A stretch of DNA of 64,000 nucleotides from NCBI GenBank assembly GCA_964572955.1, contig CAZNGY010000001.1:1-64000 (forward strand), read 5' to 3'. The notes under the pieces are model-generated. The model saw nothing but the letters and a program-made list of their open reading frames with translations. It had not been told where the DNA came from and did no database searches. The position numbers and the translations under genes were made by a program. Of this stretch, positions 1 through 8,404 are shown piece after piece. The DNA is from UBA3775 sp964572955 (GTDB lineage: Bacteria > Bacillota > Clostridia > Lachnospirales > Lachnospiraceae). How positions within the stretch are numbered: the first letter of the stretch is position 1; the number at the start of each line of letters is the position of its first letter.

Positions 1-546
1 CTTCTGAATAATTGGCACAAGGAAAGTTTTTTACAGTATCACCATCACACAAATGGAACGATTGATACTGTTTGTCAATTGGTCGATGCAGTTGCCTCTG
101 ACCTACATTCGGATTCCGAAGCAATTGGCAAGGCTTTCCTGCAAAATCCGTACATACAAAAAATCATTTCTGCTATGGTCGATTATTTTGAAACGGAAAA
201 CTATATTTTTACCCACGGTTGGATACCCTGCACCCCGATAAATATCAGTTCATATTTAAAAGAGTATGTACCGATAGACAATTGGAGAAAAGCAAGTGCC
301 GATATGTGGGATAAAGCACGATGGTTAAATGGAATGGAAGCGGCTCATTCAGGTGTGATAGAAAAAGGAAAAACAATCGTATGTGGCCATTGGCACTGCT
401 CATTTTGTCACTCGCATTACGAAAATGATGGTGGTGAGTTTGATAATAATCCAAACTTTACGCCATATTATGGTGAGGGAATAATTGCTCTTGATGCGTG
501 TACTCCAATCTCGAAAAAAGTTAATTGTATAATAATTGAAGATTGA
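1..546 (+). CDS. Metallophosphoesterase, C-terminal part (cut by window edge)
   Basis: The frame is open from base 1, so the start lies outside the window; 181 codons remain. The segment FTHGWIP and the later CGHWHCSF (a GHxH motif) are the third and fourth metal-binding blocks of calcineurin-like phosphoesterases, followed by the usual closing strand IIALDACT. The N-terminal DxH and GNH blocks must lie upstream. The next gene is a phage portal fragment, so this is probably a phosphatase gene of a prophage head region; such genes do occur beside terminase and portal genes. Substrate unknown. A short inverted repeat followed by T residues around 590-622 could end its transcript. Confidence 0.7.
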   Translation, partial: LLNNWHKESFLQYHHHTNGTIDTVCQLVDAVASDLHSDSEAIGKAFLQNPYIQKIISAMVDYFETENYIFTHGWIPCTPINISSYLKEYVPIDNWRKASADMWDKARWLNGMEAAHSGVIEKGKTIVCGHWHCSFCHSHYENDGGEFDNNPNFTPYYGEGIIALDACTPISKKVNCIIIED

Positions 547-652
547 GTTGCGTACAACAAAAAATAAAAACGCAAAAATTGCGTATTAGGCATCTGTCAA
601 AAACGGCAGGTGCTTTTCTTATGCCTATTTTTAGGAAAGGAGCGTGATACCT

Positions 653-1093
653 ATGGGTATTTTATCAGGAATCTTTAAGGCGAGGGATAAACCTACCAAT
701 GCAACCAGTGGAAGTTCATATCGCTTCTTTATGGGTGGTTCGACATCAGGAAAGAATGTAAATGAGCGTTCTGCTATGCAGATGACGGCAGTGTATTCCT
801 GTGTAAGGATTTTGTCTGAGGCAGTCGCGAGTCTGCCACTTCATGTATATAAGTACAACGATGATGGTGGCAAAGAAAAAGCCATTGACCACCCGTTATA
901 TTTCTTATTGCATGATGAACCAAATCCGGAGATGACATCATTTGTCTTCAGAGAAACATTGATGACACATTTGCTTTTATGGGGAAACGCCTATGCACAG
1001 ATTATCAGAAACGGAAAAGGAGAAGTGGTTGCACTGTATCCACTGATGCCAAACCGAATGACAGTGGATAGGGACGAGCATGGCCAGCTTTGA
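653..1093 (+). pseudogene. Phage portal protein (HK97 type), truncated
   Basis: The 146-residue product matches the N-terminus of HK97-family portal proteins, which form the dodecameric DNA gate of a phage capsid. Visible blocks are the AVYSCVRILSEAVASLPLHVY helix region, HPLYFLLHDEPN, and WGNAYAQIIRN. Portal proteins are normally about 400 residues, so roughly two thirds are missing. The frame ends in GQL-stop inside an unrelated TPR gene, which marks a deletion or recombination junction near 1080-1090. ATG at 653 is preferred: AGGAAAGGAG lies 10 bases upstream, while the GTG at 644 nearly touches the ribosome site. Almost certainly non-functional. Confidence 0.85.
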
Positions 1094-1376
1094 TTTGCTG
1101 GTTGGGATGGATACGATCCGTGCGGAAGAAACGCGATATAATATTCACAAAAAGGCGGTTGCGTTCCAGAGAAGTGGGGATTATGATTCGGCAGAAAAAA
1201 CATATCGTGATGCGTTGCTAATTTATCCTAATAAACCAGGAATGATTTTGGGGTTAGCAAGTACATTGGCATTAAAGGGGAATACTGATGAGGCAATCGA
1301 ATTGATGGAAAGAGGATTGCCTATATCCATCAACGAAAAGCAAAAATCTACCATGCGTGCAAAGATATTGTGGTGA
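1080..1376 (+). pseudogene. TPR-repeat protein fragment fused at the prophage scar
   Basis: This 98-residue frame contains about two tetratricopeptide-like units (AFQRSGDYDSAEKTYRDALL and GLASTLALKGNTDEAIELM), which are helix-turn-helix protein-interaction repeats. It starts inside the last codons of the truncated portal gene and has no convincing ribosome site. It stops abruptly after MRAKILW, where TPR arrays usually go on. It therefore looks like the middle of a chromosomal gene cut by the prophage deletion on one side and by a stop or frameshift on the other. A translated small protein starting at ATG 1107 cannot be ruled out. Confidence 0.55.
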
Positions 1377-1430
1377 TAGTCGTCAGGCTGGCTTATGGAG
1401 CAGTGAGCTTTGTAAAAAGCATAAAAAGGA

Positions 1431-1459
1431 TTGACAGGAAATAAATGTTAGTGTAAACT
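1431..1459 (+). promoter_or_regulatory. Promoter of the ABC exporter operon
   Basis: TTGACA at 1431-1436 is a perfect -35 box. After a 17-base spacer, TAAACT at 1454-1459 matches four of six -10 positions. The -10 box lies inside the palindrome at 1447-1462, the classic layout for a repressor that blocks polymerase. Initiation would give a leader of about 270 bases before the first exporter gene. Confidence 0.65.
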
Positions 1460-1462
1460 AAC
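1447..1462. promoter_or_regulatory. Palindromic operator, copy 1 (GTTAGT-N4-ACTAAC)
   Basis: A perfect 6-4-6 palindrome with centre GTAA that covers the -10 region of the promoter at 1431-1459. The same 16-bp layout recurs at 1549-1564 and 6587-6602, so it is a candidate binding site for a dimeric regulator of the whole locus. The regulator is not identified. Confidence 0.65.
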
Positions 1463-1548
1463 TCGTGCTTAGGATGGAATTACATACAGAAATTCATTGA
1501 AGAAGTGTGATTTGGGCTGCCGATAGGCAGCATTTAAAAACATCATTG

Positions 1549-1564
1549 GTTAGATACGACTAAC
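1549..1564. promoter_or_regulatory. Palindromic operator, copy 2 (GTTAG-N6-CTAAC)
   Basis: Sequence GTTAGATACGACTAAC: five-base arms match copy 1 exactly and the sixth pair is mismatched. It lies 102 bp downstream of copy 1 (centre to centre), just before a small frame that overlaps the first exporter gene. Its position suggests a second site for the same protein, possibly for cooperative repression or roadblock. Confidence 0.5.
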
Positions 1565-1572
1565 AGGTAAGC

Positions 1573-1743
1573 ATGGACTTTATGGATTATATTGATTATA
1601 GAGGTAAAAGGATTTTAACCCCAATAAGTGATTATGTCTTATATATCAGATATTGCTCAGTCTATTGTGGAATCAAAATGTTAGTTATCGATGTACCGAA
1701 GAAAAACAATAAAACAACGAAGGAAATGAAAAATGATAGATAA
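1573..1743 (+). CDS. Possible 56-aa leader or small protein overlapping the exporter start
   Basis: An uninterrupted frame begins at ATG 1573 nine bases after operator copy 2 and ends at 1743, overlapping the first 11 bases of the ABC gene in another frame. It starts MDFMDYIDYRGKRIL and ends with a Lys/Asn-rich tail. There is only a weak ribosome site (AGGT). I recognise no family. It may be a translated leader that couples ribosomes to the exporter start, a remnant, or chance. Confidence 0.3.
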   Translation: MDFMDYIDYRGKRILTPISDYVLYIRYCSVYCGIKMLVIDVPKKNNKTTKEMKNDR

Positions 1744-3475
1744 AAAATTGCTTCACTTGCTCGGAGATGCCAGGAAATATATATTTTACACTGTTGCTTT
1801 GATGGTGATTGGACTGTTTGCCAATGTAGGTGTTACAGCTTCAATCTGCCGGGTAATAAGTCTTGCCATAAGCAATGCAGACTACAGAGGAGATATGTTT
1901 GTATTTTTGTGGCCTTTTATGTGTGCCATAATCTGCATTGCAGTAAGGTATTTTTCTACAAGAATTGCAGGAGAGTTAAAAGATGCACTTGGCAGAAAAG
2001 CGAAGAAAGATCTTAGGAAACGTGTGTATGAGAAGATTGTAAGACTTGGAGTACGTACTGCGGATGGAATGAACATGGCAGGACTGACACAGGTGGCAAT
2101 GGAGGGTGTTGAACAGCTAGACCTCTATTATTCTTCTTATATTCCGCAGTTTTTCTATGCCATGCTTGCACCGTTTATTTTGTTTGGTATTACGGTATGG
2201 ATTGAGTGGCATGTGGCAGTGATTCTTATTTGCTGTGTACCTCTGATTCCTGTTTCAATAGTTGCCGTTTCAAAATATGCAAAGAAAATATTTGCTAAGT
2301 ATTGGGATAAATATACTTCTATGGGCGACAGTTTTTTAGATAACATTCAGGGAATGAAGGAACTCAAGATCTTTAATGCTGATGAAGCACAGCACATTAA
2401 AATGAATGAAACAAGCGAGGATTTCCGCAGGATTACAATGAAGGTTCTTACGATGCAGCTTGCCAGCACTACCATTATGGATCTGGTGGCATATGGTGGT
2501 GCGGGACTTGGCATAGCAGTTTCACTTTATTCGGTTAATAATTTAGGGCTTTCACCTGTTTCAGCACTGTTTCTGATTCTTGTGGCGGTCGAATTTTTTC
2601 TTCCTTTAAGGGCATTTGGTTCAGCATTTCATATTGCAATGAATGGTGCAAGTGCAGGAAAGAAGATTATTTCACTTCTTGAACAGCCGAATCCTGTATG
2701 GGGCGAAGAAACCGTTACAGGTACTGAAATAAGAATTGAAAATATTACCTTTTCTTATGACGGTAAGCGGGAAGTTTTGAAAAATGTGTCTATGGAATTT
2801 CCCAAAACGGGTATGACTGCAATTGTCGGTGAATCAGGATGCGGTAAATCCACCATAGTAAACATGCTCTCAGGAGCATTCAGACCGAAAGAAGGGGTTA
2901 TCACAGTCGGAAGAAGCAGATTAGAAAAAATCTCCCGTGAGAGTTATTATGCTCACATTGCCGTTGTAAGTTATAACACTTATATTTTCAATGAAACTGT
3001 CCGTGAAAATTTCAGGCTCGCAAACAATGTGGTGACTGATGAAGAAATTTTCAAGGTACTTGAAAAAGTTAATCTTGCGGATTTTATCCGTGAAAATGGT
3101 GGGTTGGATAAGGTTATTACTGAAGATGCTGCAAATATTTCCGGAGGTCAGAAACAAAGACTGGCTCTTGCAGTTAATCTTGCGGCAGATAAGGATATAT
3201 ATGTATTTGACGAGGCAACCAGTAATATTGATATTGAAAGTGAAGCTGTTATTATGGCAAATATAAAGGAACTGTCAAAAGAAAAATCCGTGATTCTTAT
3301 TTCCCATCGTCTTGCTAATGTTACATTTGCCGAACAGATTTACTATATGGAGTCAGGTAAACTGAAAGAATGCGGCACACATGGTGAATTGATAAAACAA
3401 AACGGCGGATATGCAAAGCTTTATACCACACAAAAACATCTCGAGGAAGGTTATGAGGAGGTGCAGAATGGGTAA
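1733..3475 (+). CDS. ABC exporter-type permease-ATPase, subunit A of a heterodimer
   Basis: The 580-residue protein has a six-helix transmembrane domain (about 1-315) and a nucleotide-binding domain (about 335-565). It is a half-transporter that must pair with the next gene product. Walker A GESGCGKS is near residue 366, the signature SGGQKQR near 470, Walker B YVFDEATS near 490, and the switch histidine is in ISHRLANV. The Q-loop, normally with a glutamine, reads VVSYNTY, so this half may be an asymmetric partner. Exporter-type half-transporters paired with an AraC regulator recall YbtPQ-YbtA, which import siderophore-iron despite the exporter fold; that link is inference. The gene follows two palindromic operators and overlaps subunit B by 8 bases. 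Confidence 0.85.
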   Translation: MIDKKLLHLLGDARKYIFYTVALMVIGLFANVGVTASICRVISLAISNADYRGDMFVFLWPFMCAIICIAVRYFSTRIAGELKDALGRKAKKDLRKRVYEKIVRLGVRTADGMNMAGLTQVAMEGVEQLDLYYSSYIPQFFYAMLAPFILFGITVWIEWHVAVILICCVPLIPVSIVAVSKYAKKIFAKYWDKYTSMGDSFLDNIQGMKELKIFNADEAQHIKMNETSEDFRRITMKVLTMQLASTTIMDLVAYGGAGLGIAVSLYSVNNLGLSPVSALFLILVAVEFFLPLRAFGSAFHIAMNGASAGKKIISLLEQPNPVWGEETVTGTEIRIENITFSYDGKREVLKNVSMEFPKTGMTAIVGESGCGKSTIVNMLSGAFRPKEGVITVGRSRLEKISRESYYAHIAVVSYNTYIFNETVRENFRLANNVVTDEEIFKVLEKVNLADFIRENGGLDKVITEDAANISGGQKQRLALAVNLAADKDIYVFDEATSNIDIESEAVIMANIKELSKEKSVILISHRLANVTFAEQIYYMESGKLKECGTHGELIKQNGGYAKLYTTQKHLEEGYEEVQNG

Positions 3476-5153
3476 TAAAATCAATATTCGCAGAAGCGGA
3501 GTAAAAATAATGGCAAATCTGATTCTGCTGTTAGGCAGCTTGGCGTACATTATGGTACTTGCCGTTATTAATGGGGCGGCAGGATTTATCTGTGCCATGG
3601 GAGTTACTTTAATGGGTGCAGTGGGTATCGCAAAGGCTCTTGGTGAGAGTATTGCACTTTCCTATAAAATGATTACCGCAATTGTTATCGGATGCGGTGT
3701 GCTTCGTGGAATACTTCGTTACTTTGAACAGTACAGTAATCATTACATTGCTTTCCGACTGCTTGCAGTACTCCGTGATAAAATTTTCGGAGCACTTCGT
3801 ACTCTCTGCCCTGCAAAGTTGGAAAATAAGCAGAAAGGTTCGATCATTGCGATGATTACATCGGATATTGAGACTCTTGAGGTTTTTTACGCTCATACTA
3901 TTTCGCCAATCTGCATTGCGGTAATTGTTTCAGGGATTGTGGTATATTTTGTGGGAATGGTATCAAGTTGGTATCTGGCATTTGCAGCGTTAGCGGGATA
4001 TATTACAGTGGGAATTATTCTTCCGGTTGTTTCATCCGCCGGGTTAAAGGAGTCAGGAGTCCGTTATCGTGCAGAATTTGCATCATTTAATGCATATTTT
4101 ATGGATAGTATTAAGGGCATTAAAGATATCGTTTTGCACAATGCAGGTGATGAACGCGAAGAGGAAATTAATCAACGTTCTGATATTATGCTCCGGGAAA
4201 CGAAGAATATGAGGTACCGCACCGTAAAAGCATCAGCGACAACAGAATTGTGTGTGTCTCTGTTTATTATTGCCACACTTGCAATAGGTATAGTGCTGGT
4301 GACAAACAATCTGCTGCCTGTCGGAAGAATGATTATTGGAGTAGTGGCTGTATTCGGTTCTTTTGGTCCGGTCATAGCTATTTCTTCATTGCCCGGAAAT
4401 CTGACACAGACATTTGCAAGTGGTGACAGGGTTTTGAATCTTTTGAATGAAAAACCGGAGGTAAAGCCTGTAGAGAATGGTGAGAAGTTCTTATATCATA
4501 ATTTGAAAGTGAATGATATGTCTTTTTCTTATGATGGACAGACACAGGTACTTTCTGACGTTTGTATGTATGCTGAAAAAGGTGAAATTATAGGTATTAT
4601 TGGTGAAAGCGGCTGCGGAAAGTCTACATTCCTTAAACTGCTATTGCGTTTTTGGAAAAAAAACAAAGGTCAGATTTCCTATAATGGGACTGATATAGAC
4701 AGTATTGACGGTGACAGTTTGCTTGACAATGTAACAATGGTCAGTCAGATGACATATCTGTTTGATGAAACCATTGAAGAGAATCTTCGTATTGCAAATC
4801 CGGGTGCGTCACAGGAGGAAATTGAAAATGCCTGTAAACTGGCTTCAATTCATGATTTTATTCTTAATTTACCTGATGGGTACAAAACCCGTGTCGGGAC
4901 CTTGGGAGATAACTTTTCAGCAGGAGAAAAACAGCGCTTGGGACTTGCGAGAGCTTTTCTGCGCGGCAGCGAGCTGATTTTGCTGGACGAGCCTACCAGC
5001 AATGTGGACAGTATTAATGAAGGGATTATTCTGAAAGCATTGAAAGAGCAAAAAAATAAAAAGAGCATAATCCTTGTGTCACATCGTGAATCCACTATGG
5101 CAATAGCTGATCGGATTTACCGTGTGGAGGGAGGAAGAATGTATGAGCAATAG
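3468..5153 (+). CDS. ABC exporter-type permease-ATPase, subunit B of a heterodimer
   Basis: A second half-transporter of 561 residues. ATG 3468 is chosen because GAGGAGG lies just upstream inside the end of subunit A; an earlier in-frame ATG at 3411 lacks this. The N-terminal half carries about six membrane helices and the C-terminal half an ATPase with Walker A GESGCGKS, Walker B ILLDEPTS and a histidine switch VSHRES. The Q-loop glutamine is present (MVSQMTY), but the signature is FSAGEKQR rather than LSGGQ. The two NBDs thus deviate at different motifs, as in asymmetric heterodimers. The substrate may be a siderophore, heme or peptide. Confidence 0.85.
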   Translation: MGNKINIRRSGVKIMANLILLLGSLAYIMVLAVINGAAGFICAMGVTLMGAVGIAKALGESIALSYKMITAIVIGCGVLRGILRYFEQYSNHYIAFRLLAVLRDKIFGALRTLCPAKLENKQKGSIIAMITSDIETLEVFYAHTISPICIAVIVSGIVVYFVGMVSSWYLAFAALAGYITVGIILPVVSSAGLKESGVRYRAEFASFNAYFMDSIKGIKDIVLHNAGDEREEEINQRSDIMLRETKNMRYRTVKASATTELCVSLFIIATLAIGIVLVTNNLLPVGRMIIGVVAVFGSFGPVIAISSLPGNLTQTFASGDRVLNLLNEKPEVKPVENGEKFLYHNLKVNDMSFSYDGQTQVLSDVCMYAEKGEIIGIIGESGCGKSTFLKLLLRFWKKNKGQISYNGTDIDSIDGDSLLDNVTMVSQMTYLFDETIEENLRIANPGASQEEIENACKLASIHDFILNLPDGYKTRVGTLGDNFSAGEKQRLGLARAFLRGSELILLDEPTSNVDSINEGIILKALKEQKNKKSIILVSHRESTMAIADRIYRVEGGRMYEQ

Positions 5154-5184
5154 GCAGGGAAATTAAAACGATAGGAGAAAACGG

Positions 5185-5610
5185 ATGGATATTAAAAAAA
5201 TTTTTTTGATTAGCGTTGGTTTTATCAGTTTGGGACTGGGGACACTGGGAGCTGTTCTGCCAATACTCCCGACGGTTCCGTTTTTGATGCTGGCAGCGTT
5301 TTGTTTTGGCAAAAGTTCGGAGAGATTACATAAGTGGTTTACTGGAACGAAACTTTATAAAAACAACCTGGAATCATATGTAAAAGGGCAGGGCATGACA
5401 TTGCGTACCAAAATCAAGGTGATGTCTGCCGTTACTCTTCTTATGGCATTCGGATTCTTCATGATGATTCGCAAGGATCTGCATATACCTTGTGCGATTC
5501 TTGGTGTTGTCTGGCTGCTGCATATCCTGTATTTTACCTGGGGCGTAAAAACCTACAGATCATGTGTACCGGATATGGAAGGAGACAAAGTGTTAAATGA
5601 AAATTTATAA
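5185..5610 (+). CDS. DUF454 (YbaN-family) inner-membrane protein
   Basis: This 141-residue protein has three or four hydrophobic segments and the family hallmark GLGTLGAVLPILPTVPFLMLAAFCF followed by SSERLHKW. Known YbaN/DUF454 members are small membrane proteins of unknown function, about 120-150 residues long, so the length is typical. It lies 31 bases after exporter subunit B, with GGAG before the ATG, and overlaps the AraC gene by 14 bases, so it belongs to the exporter operon. A helper role in the transport system is inferred from position only. Confidence 0.8.
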   Translation: MDIKKIFLISVGFISLGLGTLGAVLPILPTVPFLMLAAFCFGKSSERLHKWFTGTKLYKNNLESYVKGQGMTLRTKIKVMSAVTLLMAFGFFMMIRKDLHIPCAILGVVWLLHILYFTWGVKTYRSCVPDMEGDKVLNENL

Positions 5611-6457
5611 TCTGTTTCCGGGAGTAAAGCTTACAGATCATTCAGTATATGACGAACATTCGTACCTTGGAATGCAGCAAAGAGGAAACATAATTGAAAT
5701 TCATCATTGCTTAGAAGGTCGTATGGAATGTGCCTGCAAAGACGGATATCTGTATCTGATGCCTGGAGACTTGGCAATTGAAATTGTACAGTGTGATAAG
5801 AAAGAATTTGTATTTCCGCTTCGGCATTATCATGGTATTACAATCAGCATTAATACAGATATTGCACCAAAATGTTTTTCCTGTTTTCTCGAAGATGTAA
5901 AAGTGCAGCCGTTGAAAATTGCACACCGGCTTTGTGAGGAAAGGTCGTATTTTGTGATACGCTCTAAGGAGTATATAGAACATATTTTTTCTGAAATGTA
6001 TGATGTTCCGTGTGAGGATAAAAAGGGATACTACAAAATAAAAATTCTCGAGCTTTTACTTGTACTTAGCGGAATTAATCCGGATGAAAACAGATTGAGT
6101 GTCCGCACAGTATCGGATTCTAAAGCTGAACTTGCAAAGAAGGTGGCATCCTATATTGCTGACAATAAAGAAAAACAGGTAACCATTTTAATGTTATCAC
6201 AGATGTTTCACATTTCGGCTACTCATCTGCAAAATACTTTTAAGGATGTATTCGGTGTTTCCGTGTCAGCATATCAGCGTATATACAGAATGAATGCGGC
6301 GGCATTGCAGTTGGTGAAAACTGATAAATCAGTTATGGAAATTGCAAGTGAATGCGGATATGACAATGCCAGCAAATTTGCGTCTGCTTTTAGGGGAATA
6401 ATGAATGAAACTCCGCTTGAATACAGAAAATCACACAGATTATATTGTAATGGTTAA
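5597..6457 (+). CDS. AraC-family transcriptional regulator
   Basis: Of 286 residues, the last 100 or so form the double helix-turn-helix of AraC proteins (VTILMLSQMFHISATHLQNTFK, then SVMEIASECGYDNASKFASAFR and TPLEYR). The N-terminal 170 residues form a probable ligand-sensing domain with several cysteines (HHCLEGRMECACKDG, PKCFSCF). As the last gene of the exporter operon it may sense the transported ligand and control this operon and the importer operon. AraC proteins usually bind direct repeats, so the palindromes found here may belong to a different regulator. Confidence 0.9.
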   Translation: MKIYNLFPGVKLTDHSVYDEHSYLGMQQRGNIIEIHHCLEGRMECACKDGYLYLMPGDLAIEIVQCDKKEFVFPLRHYHGITISINTDIAPKCFSCFLEDVKVQPLKIAHRLCEERSYFVIRSKEYIEHIFSEMYDVPCEDKKGYYKIKILELLLVLSGINPDENRLSVRTVSDSKAELAKKVASYIADNKEKQVTILMLSQMFHISATHLQNTFKDVFGVSVSAYQRIYRMNAAALQLVKTDKSVMEIASECGYDNASKFASAFRGIMNETPLEYRKSHRLYCNG

Positions 6458-6548
6458 ATCGAAGGTTTTCTGATGTATAAAGTGTTGTTTTGGAGCATTT
6501 TTCTGTTTGTACGGAGTGGAGAAAAACAAAGGTGAAAAGATATAATGG

Positions 6549-6578
6549 TGCAGCACACTGAGATGTGCATTATTTTTT
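6549..6578 (+). terminator. Weak intrinsic terminator after the AraC gene
   Basis: GCACA-ctgaga-TGTGC followed shortly by TTATTTTTT. The stem is short, so termination may be partial. It separates the exporter operon from the importer operon. Confidence 0.45.
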
Positions 6579-6586
6579 GAATACGA

Positions 6587-6602
6587 GTTAGTAAATACTA
6601 AC
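6587..6602. promoter_or_regulatory. Palindromic operator, copy 3 (GTTAGTA-AA-TACTAAC)
   Basis: A perfect palindrome with seven-base arms, 24 bp before the start of the NEAT-like gene. It shares the GTTAGT/ACTAAC arms and 16-bp span of the copy at the exporter promoter, tying the two operons to one regulator. No clear -35/-10 pair was found around it; its AT-rich centre may itself be part of the -10 region. Confidence 0.65.
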
Positions 6603-6626
6603 CACTGATAAAAAAGGGGCAGAAAG

Positions 6627-7511
6627 ATGTTAAGGTCGTTATTTATTGTGCGAGAGAGAATAATAAGACGTTTTTTGCCGGCATTTATAATTGGTGTAAT
6701 GTCATGTATCGGTTTGTCAGCAGTATCGGATTATGAGTATGACGACTTGCCAGATGGCACATATACGGTTGAAGCAGAAATTTCATGCTATGTGAATGCA
6801 ATGGGCGGAGTTGAGTTTGGAACTCCTCTGCTGGTATCTTCATATGTGGAAGCAGATGCAGACGGAAGTAAAGTTATGACACTGTATTTTACGAAAAGTC
6901 AGGTTACCATATATGGCATTACATGTGATACGTTTATTGATGTTTCACCTTCTTATATTACCGAAACTGATGGTATTAAAAGCGGAACTCTAGGTTATTA
7001 CAATGATGACGGAATACTGATAACAGATACGGTTACTTACACACTGGCAGATGATACCGCAGAAAATGCACAAAAAGAAAGAGTTCATTATGTAGACTCA
7101 ATCAGTTTTCCGATTGAATATGAAAGTGATAAATATGAGCTTTCACTCTTTGTCAACAGTAATGTGATGGGTACACAGTTTACAAAAGACGGATATGCCG
7201 CAACATTATCGGTAGACTGGTCATCAATTTCGCCGGAAGGTTCTTTTGAAACGGAAACCATACCATCCGATGATGATGTTGATCATGAAGAAAAAAACAC
7301 TTCGTCAAATATAGAAAATAAAGACGGATTTAACATATATCATGCGAAAAAAAATGATGATAAGGATTCCGAATCTGAAAATAAAGCTGCCGTCGGCAGT
7401 TATGCGGCTTTTTTTAGGGAGGATATTCTGATTGCCGTAATGGCAGCCGCAATAATTATGCTCATATCAGGAATGATGCTCGTTATTGCGGCACGAAGGG
7501 AGAGAAAATGA
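6627..7511 (+). CDS. Membrane-anchored NEAT-like surface protein
   Basis: The 294-residue protein has an N-terminal hydrophobic signal, an extracellular beta-rich domain (about 35-205), an acidic linker, and a C-terminal membrane helix ending in basic residues (AARRERK). The domain opens with LPDGTYTV and closes with YAATLSVDWSS, the pattern of NEAT domains that bind heme in surface proteins. The usual C-terminal YxxxY heme motif is not evident; instead YVNAMGGVEF and VNSNVMGTQF are conserved with the secreted paralogue at 10735. It starts the importer operon and overlaps the lipoprotein gene by 4 bases. It may hand a captured ligand to that receptor. The NEAT assignment is by eye and should be tested by profile search. 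Confidence 0.65.
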   Translation: MLRSLFIVRERIIRRFLPAFIIGVMSCIGLSAVSDYEYDDLPDGTYTVEAEISCYVNAMGGVEFGTPLLVSSYVEADADGSKVMTLYFTKSQVTIYGITCDTFIDVSPSYITETDGIKSGTLGYYNDDGILITDTVTYTLADDTAENAQKERVHYVDSISFPIEYESDKYELSLFVNSNVMGTQFTKDGYAATLSVDWSSISPEGSFETETIPSDDDVDHEEKNTSSNIENKDGFNIYHAKKNDDKDSESENKAAVGSYAAFFREDILIAVMAAAIIMLISGMMLVIAARRERK

Positions 7512-8404
7512 GAAAACTAAAAAAGATAGTGCTATTATTGCTTAGTGGTTGTCTGTTTGTCTCAGGCGGTTGTGCATCTTCTCCGAAAAATGCACCCAAA
7601 AACGAAACAGATAAAGGAATTACCATAGTTTCAACTTCAGTTGCGATTTGTGAAATACTTGATGAATTTGGTTATGATAATGTAATCGGAGTTCCGGAAA
7701 CATCAGGAAAGCTGCCGGAGCGTTACCGGGAAATTTCCACGATAGGAGCAGCTATGAATCCTGATTTGGAAATAATTAAAAGCCTGAATCCTGATTTGGT
7801 ACTTTCTCCGCAGACACTGGAAACGAGTCTTTCGGAAAGTTATCAGGCAGCAGGTATAACATCGGCTTTTTTGGATTTGAGCAGTGTGGAGGGAATGTAT
7901 AAAGCGATTACTTCACTCGGAGAATATCTTGGCTGTGAGGATAAGGCAGACGAATTAAATAAGGAATATAAGGATTTTATGGATAATTATACAAATGGTG
8001 CGGAGGACGGACCAAGTATATTGCTTTTGATGGCATTTCCGGATGGGTTTTATTTGGTGGCTACCGAAAATTCTTATACAGGAAATCTTGTAAAACTTGC
8101 AGGAGGTCAAAATGTTTATGGTTTTGATTGTAATGGCGATGAAAACGGATTTGTAAGTATTAATCCGGAGGATATTGTTCAGAAGAACCCTGACTACGTA
8201 TTGGTTTTTGCACATTACGCTGAGGAAGATGCGTTTAAATATATGAAAAGTGAATTTGAAAGTAATGAACAGTGGCAATATTTTAATGCAGTTAAGGAAG
8301 ACAAAATCGTATATCTTCCATCAGAATATTTTGGAATGAGTGCCACGCTTTCATGGACGGAATCACTTGAATATCTGAATCCGATTTTATGTGGAGTTGA
8401 TTGA
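7508..8404 (+). CDS. Lipoprotein substrate-binding protein of an iron/heme/B12-type ABC importer
   Basis: 298 residues with a lipoprotein signal (LLLSGCLFVSGGC, acylated Cys near 22), then two lobes joined by a long helix as in periplasmic-binding family PF01497 (BtuF, FhuD, IsdE). Typical blocks are TIVSTSVAICEILDEFG, IGAAMNPDLEIIKSLNPDLVLS and a C-terminal NAVKEDKIVYLPSEYF. It binds the ligand outside the membrane and delivers it to the permease encoded next. The gene overlaps both neighbours by 1-4 bases, which shows tight translational coupling. The ligand cannot be read from sequence; the NEAT-like neighbours favour heme. Confidence 0.88.
   Translation: MRKLKKIVLLLLSGCLFVSGGCASSPKNAPKNETDKGITIVSTSVAICEILDEFGYDNVIGVPETSGKLPERYREISTIGAAMNPDLEIIKSLNPDLVLSPQTLETSLSESYQAAGITSAFLDLSSVEGMYKAITSLGEYLGCEDKADELNKEYKDFMDNYTNGAEDGPSILLLMAFPDGFYLVATENSYTGNLVKLAGGQNVYGFDCNGDENGFVSINPEDIVQKNPDYVLVFAHYAEEDAFKYMKSEFESNEQWQYFNAVKEDKIVYLPSEYFGMSATLSWTESLEYLNPILCGVD

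Noticed and set aside
1447..1462. Fur box or DtxR/IdeR box
   Set aside because: The palindrome shares GTTAG/CTAAC half-sites with DtxR-type boxes but the spacing (N6 instead of N1) and outer bases differ; Fur consensus does not match.
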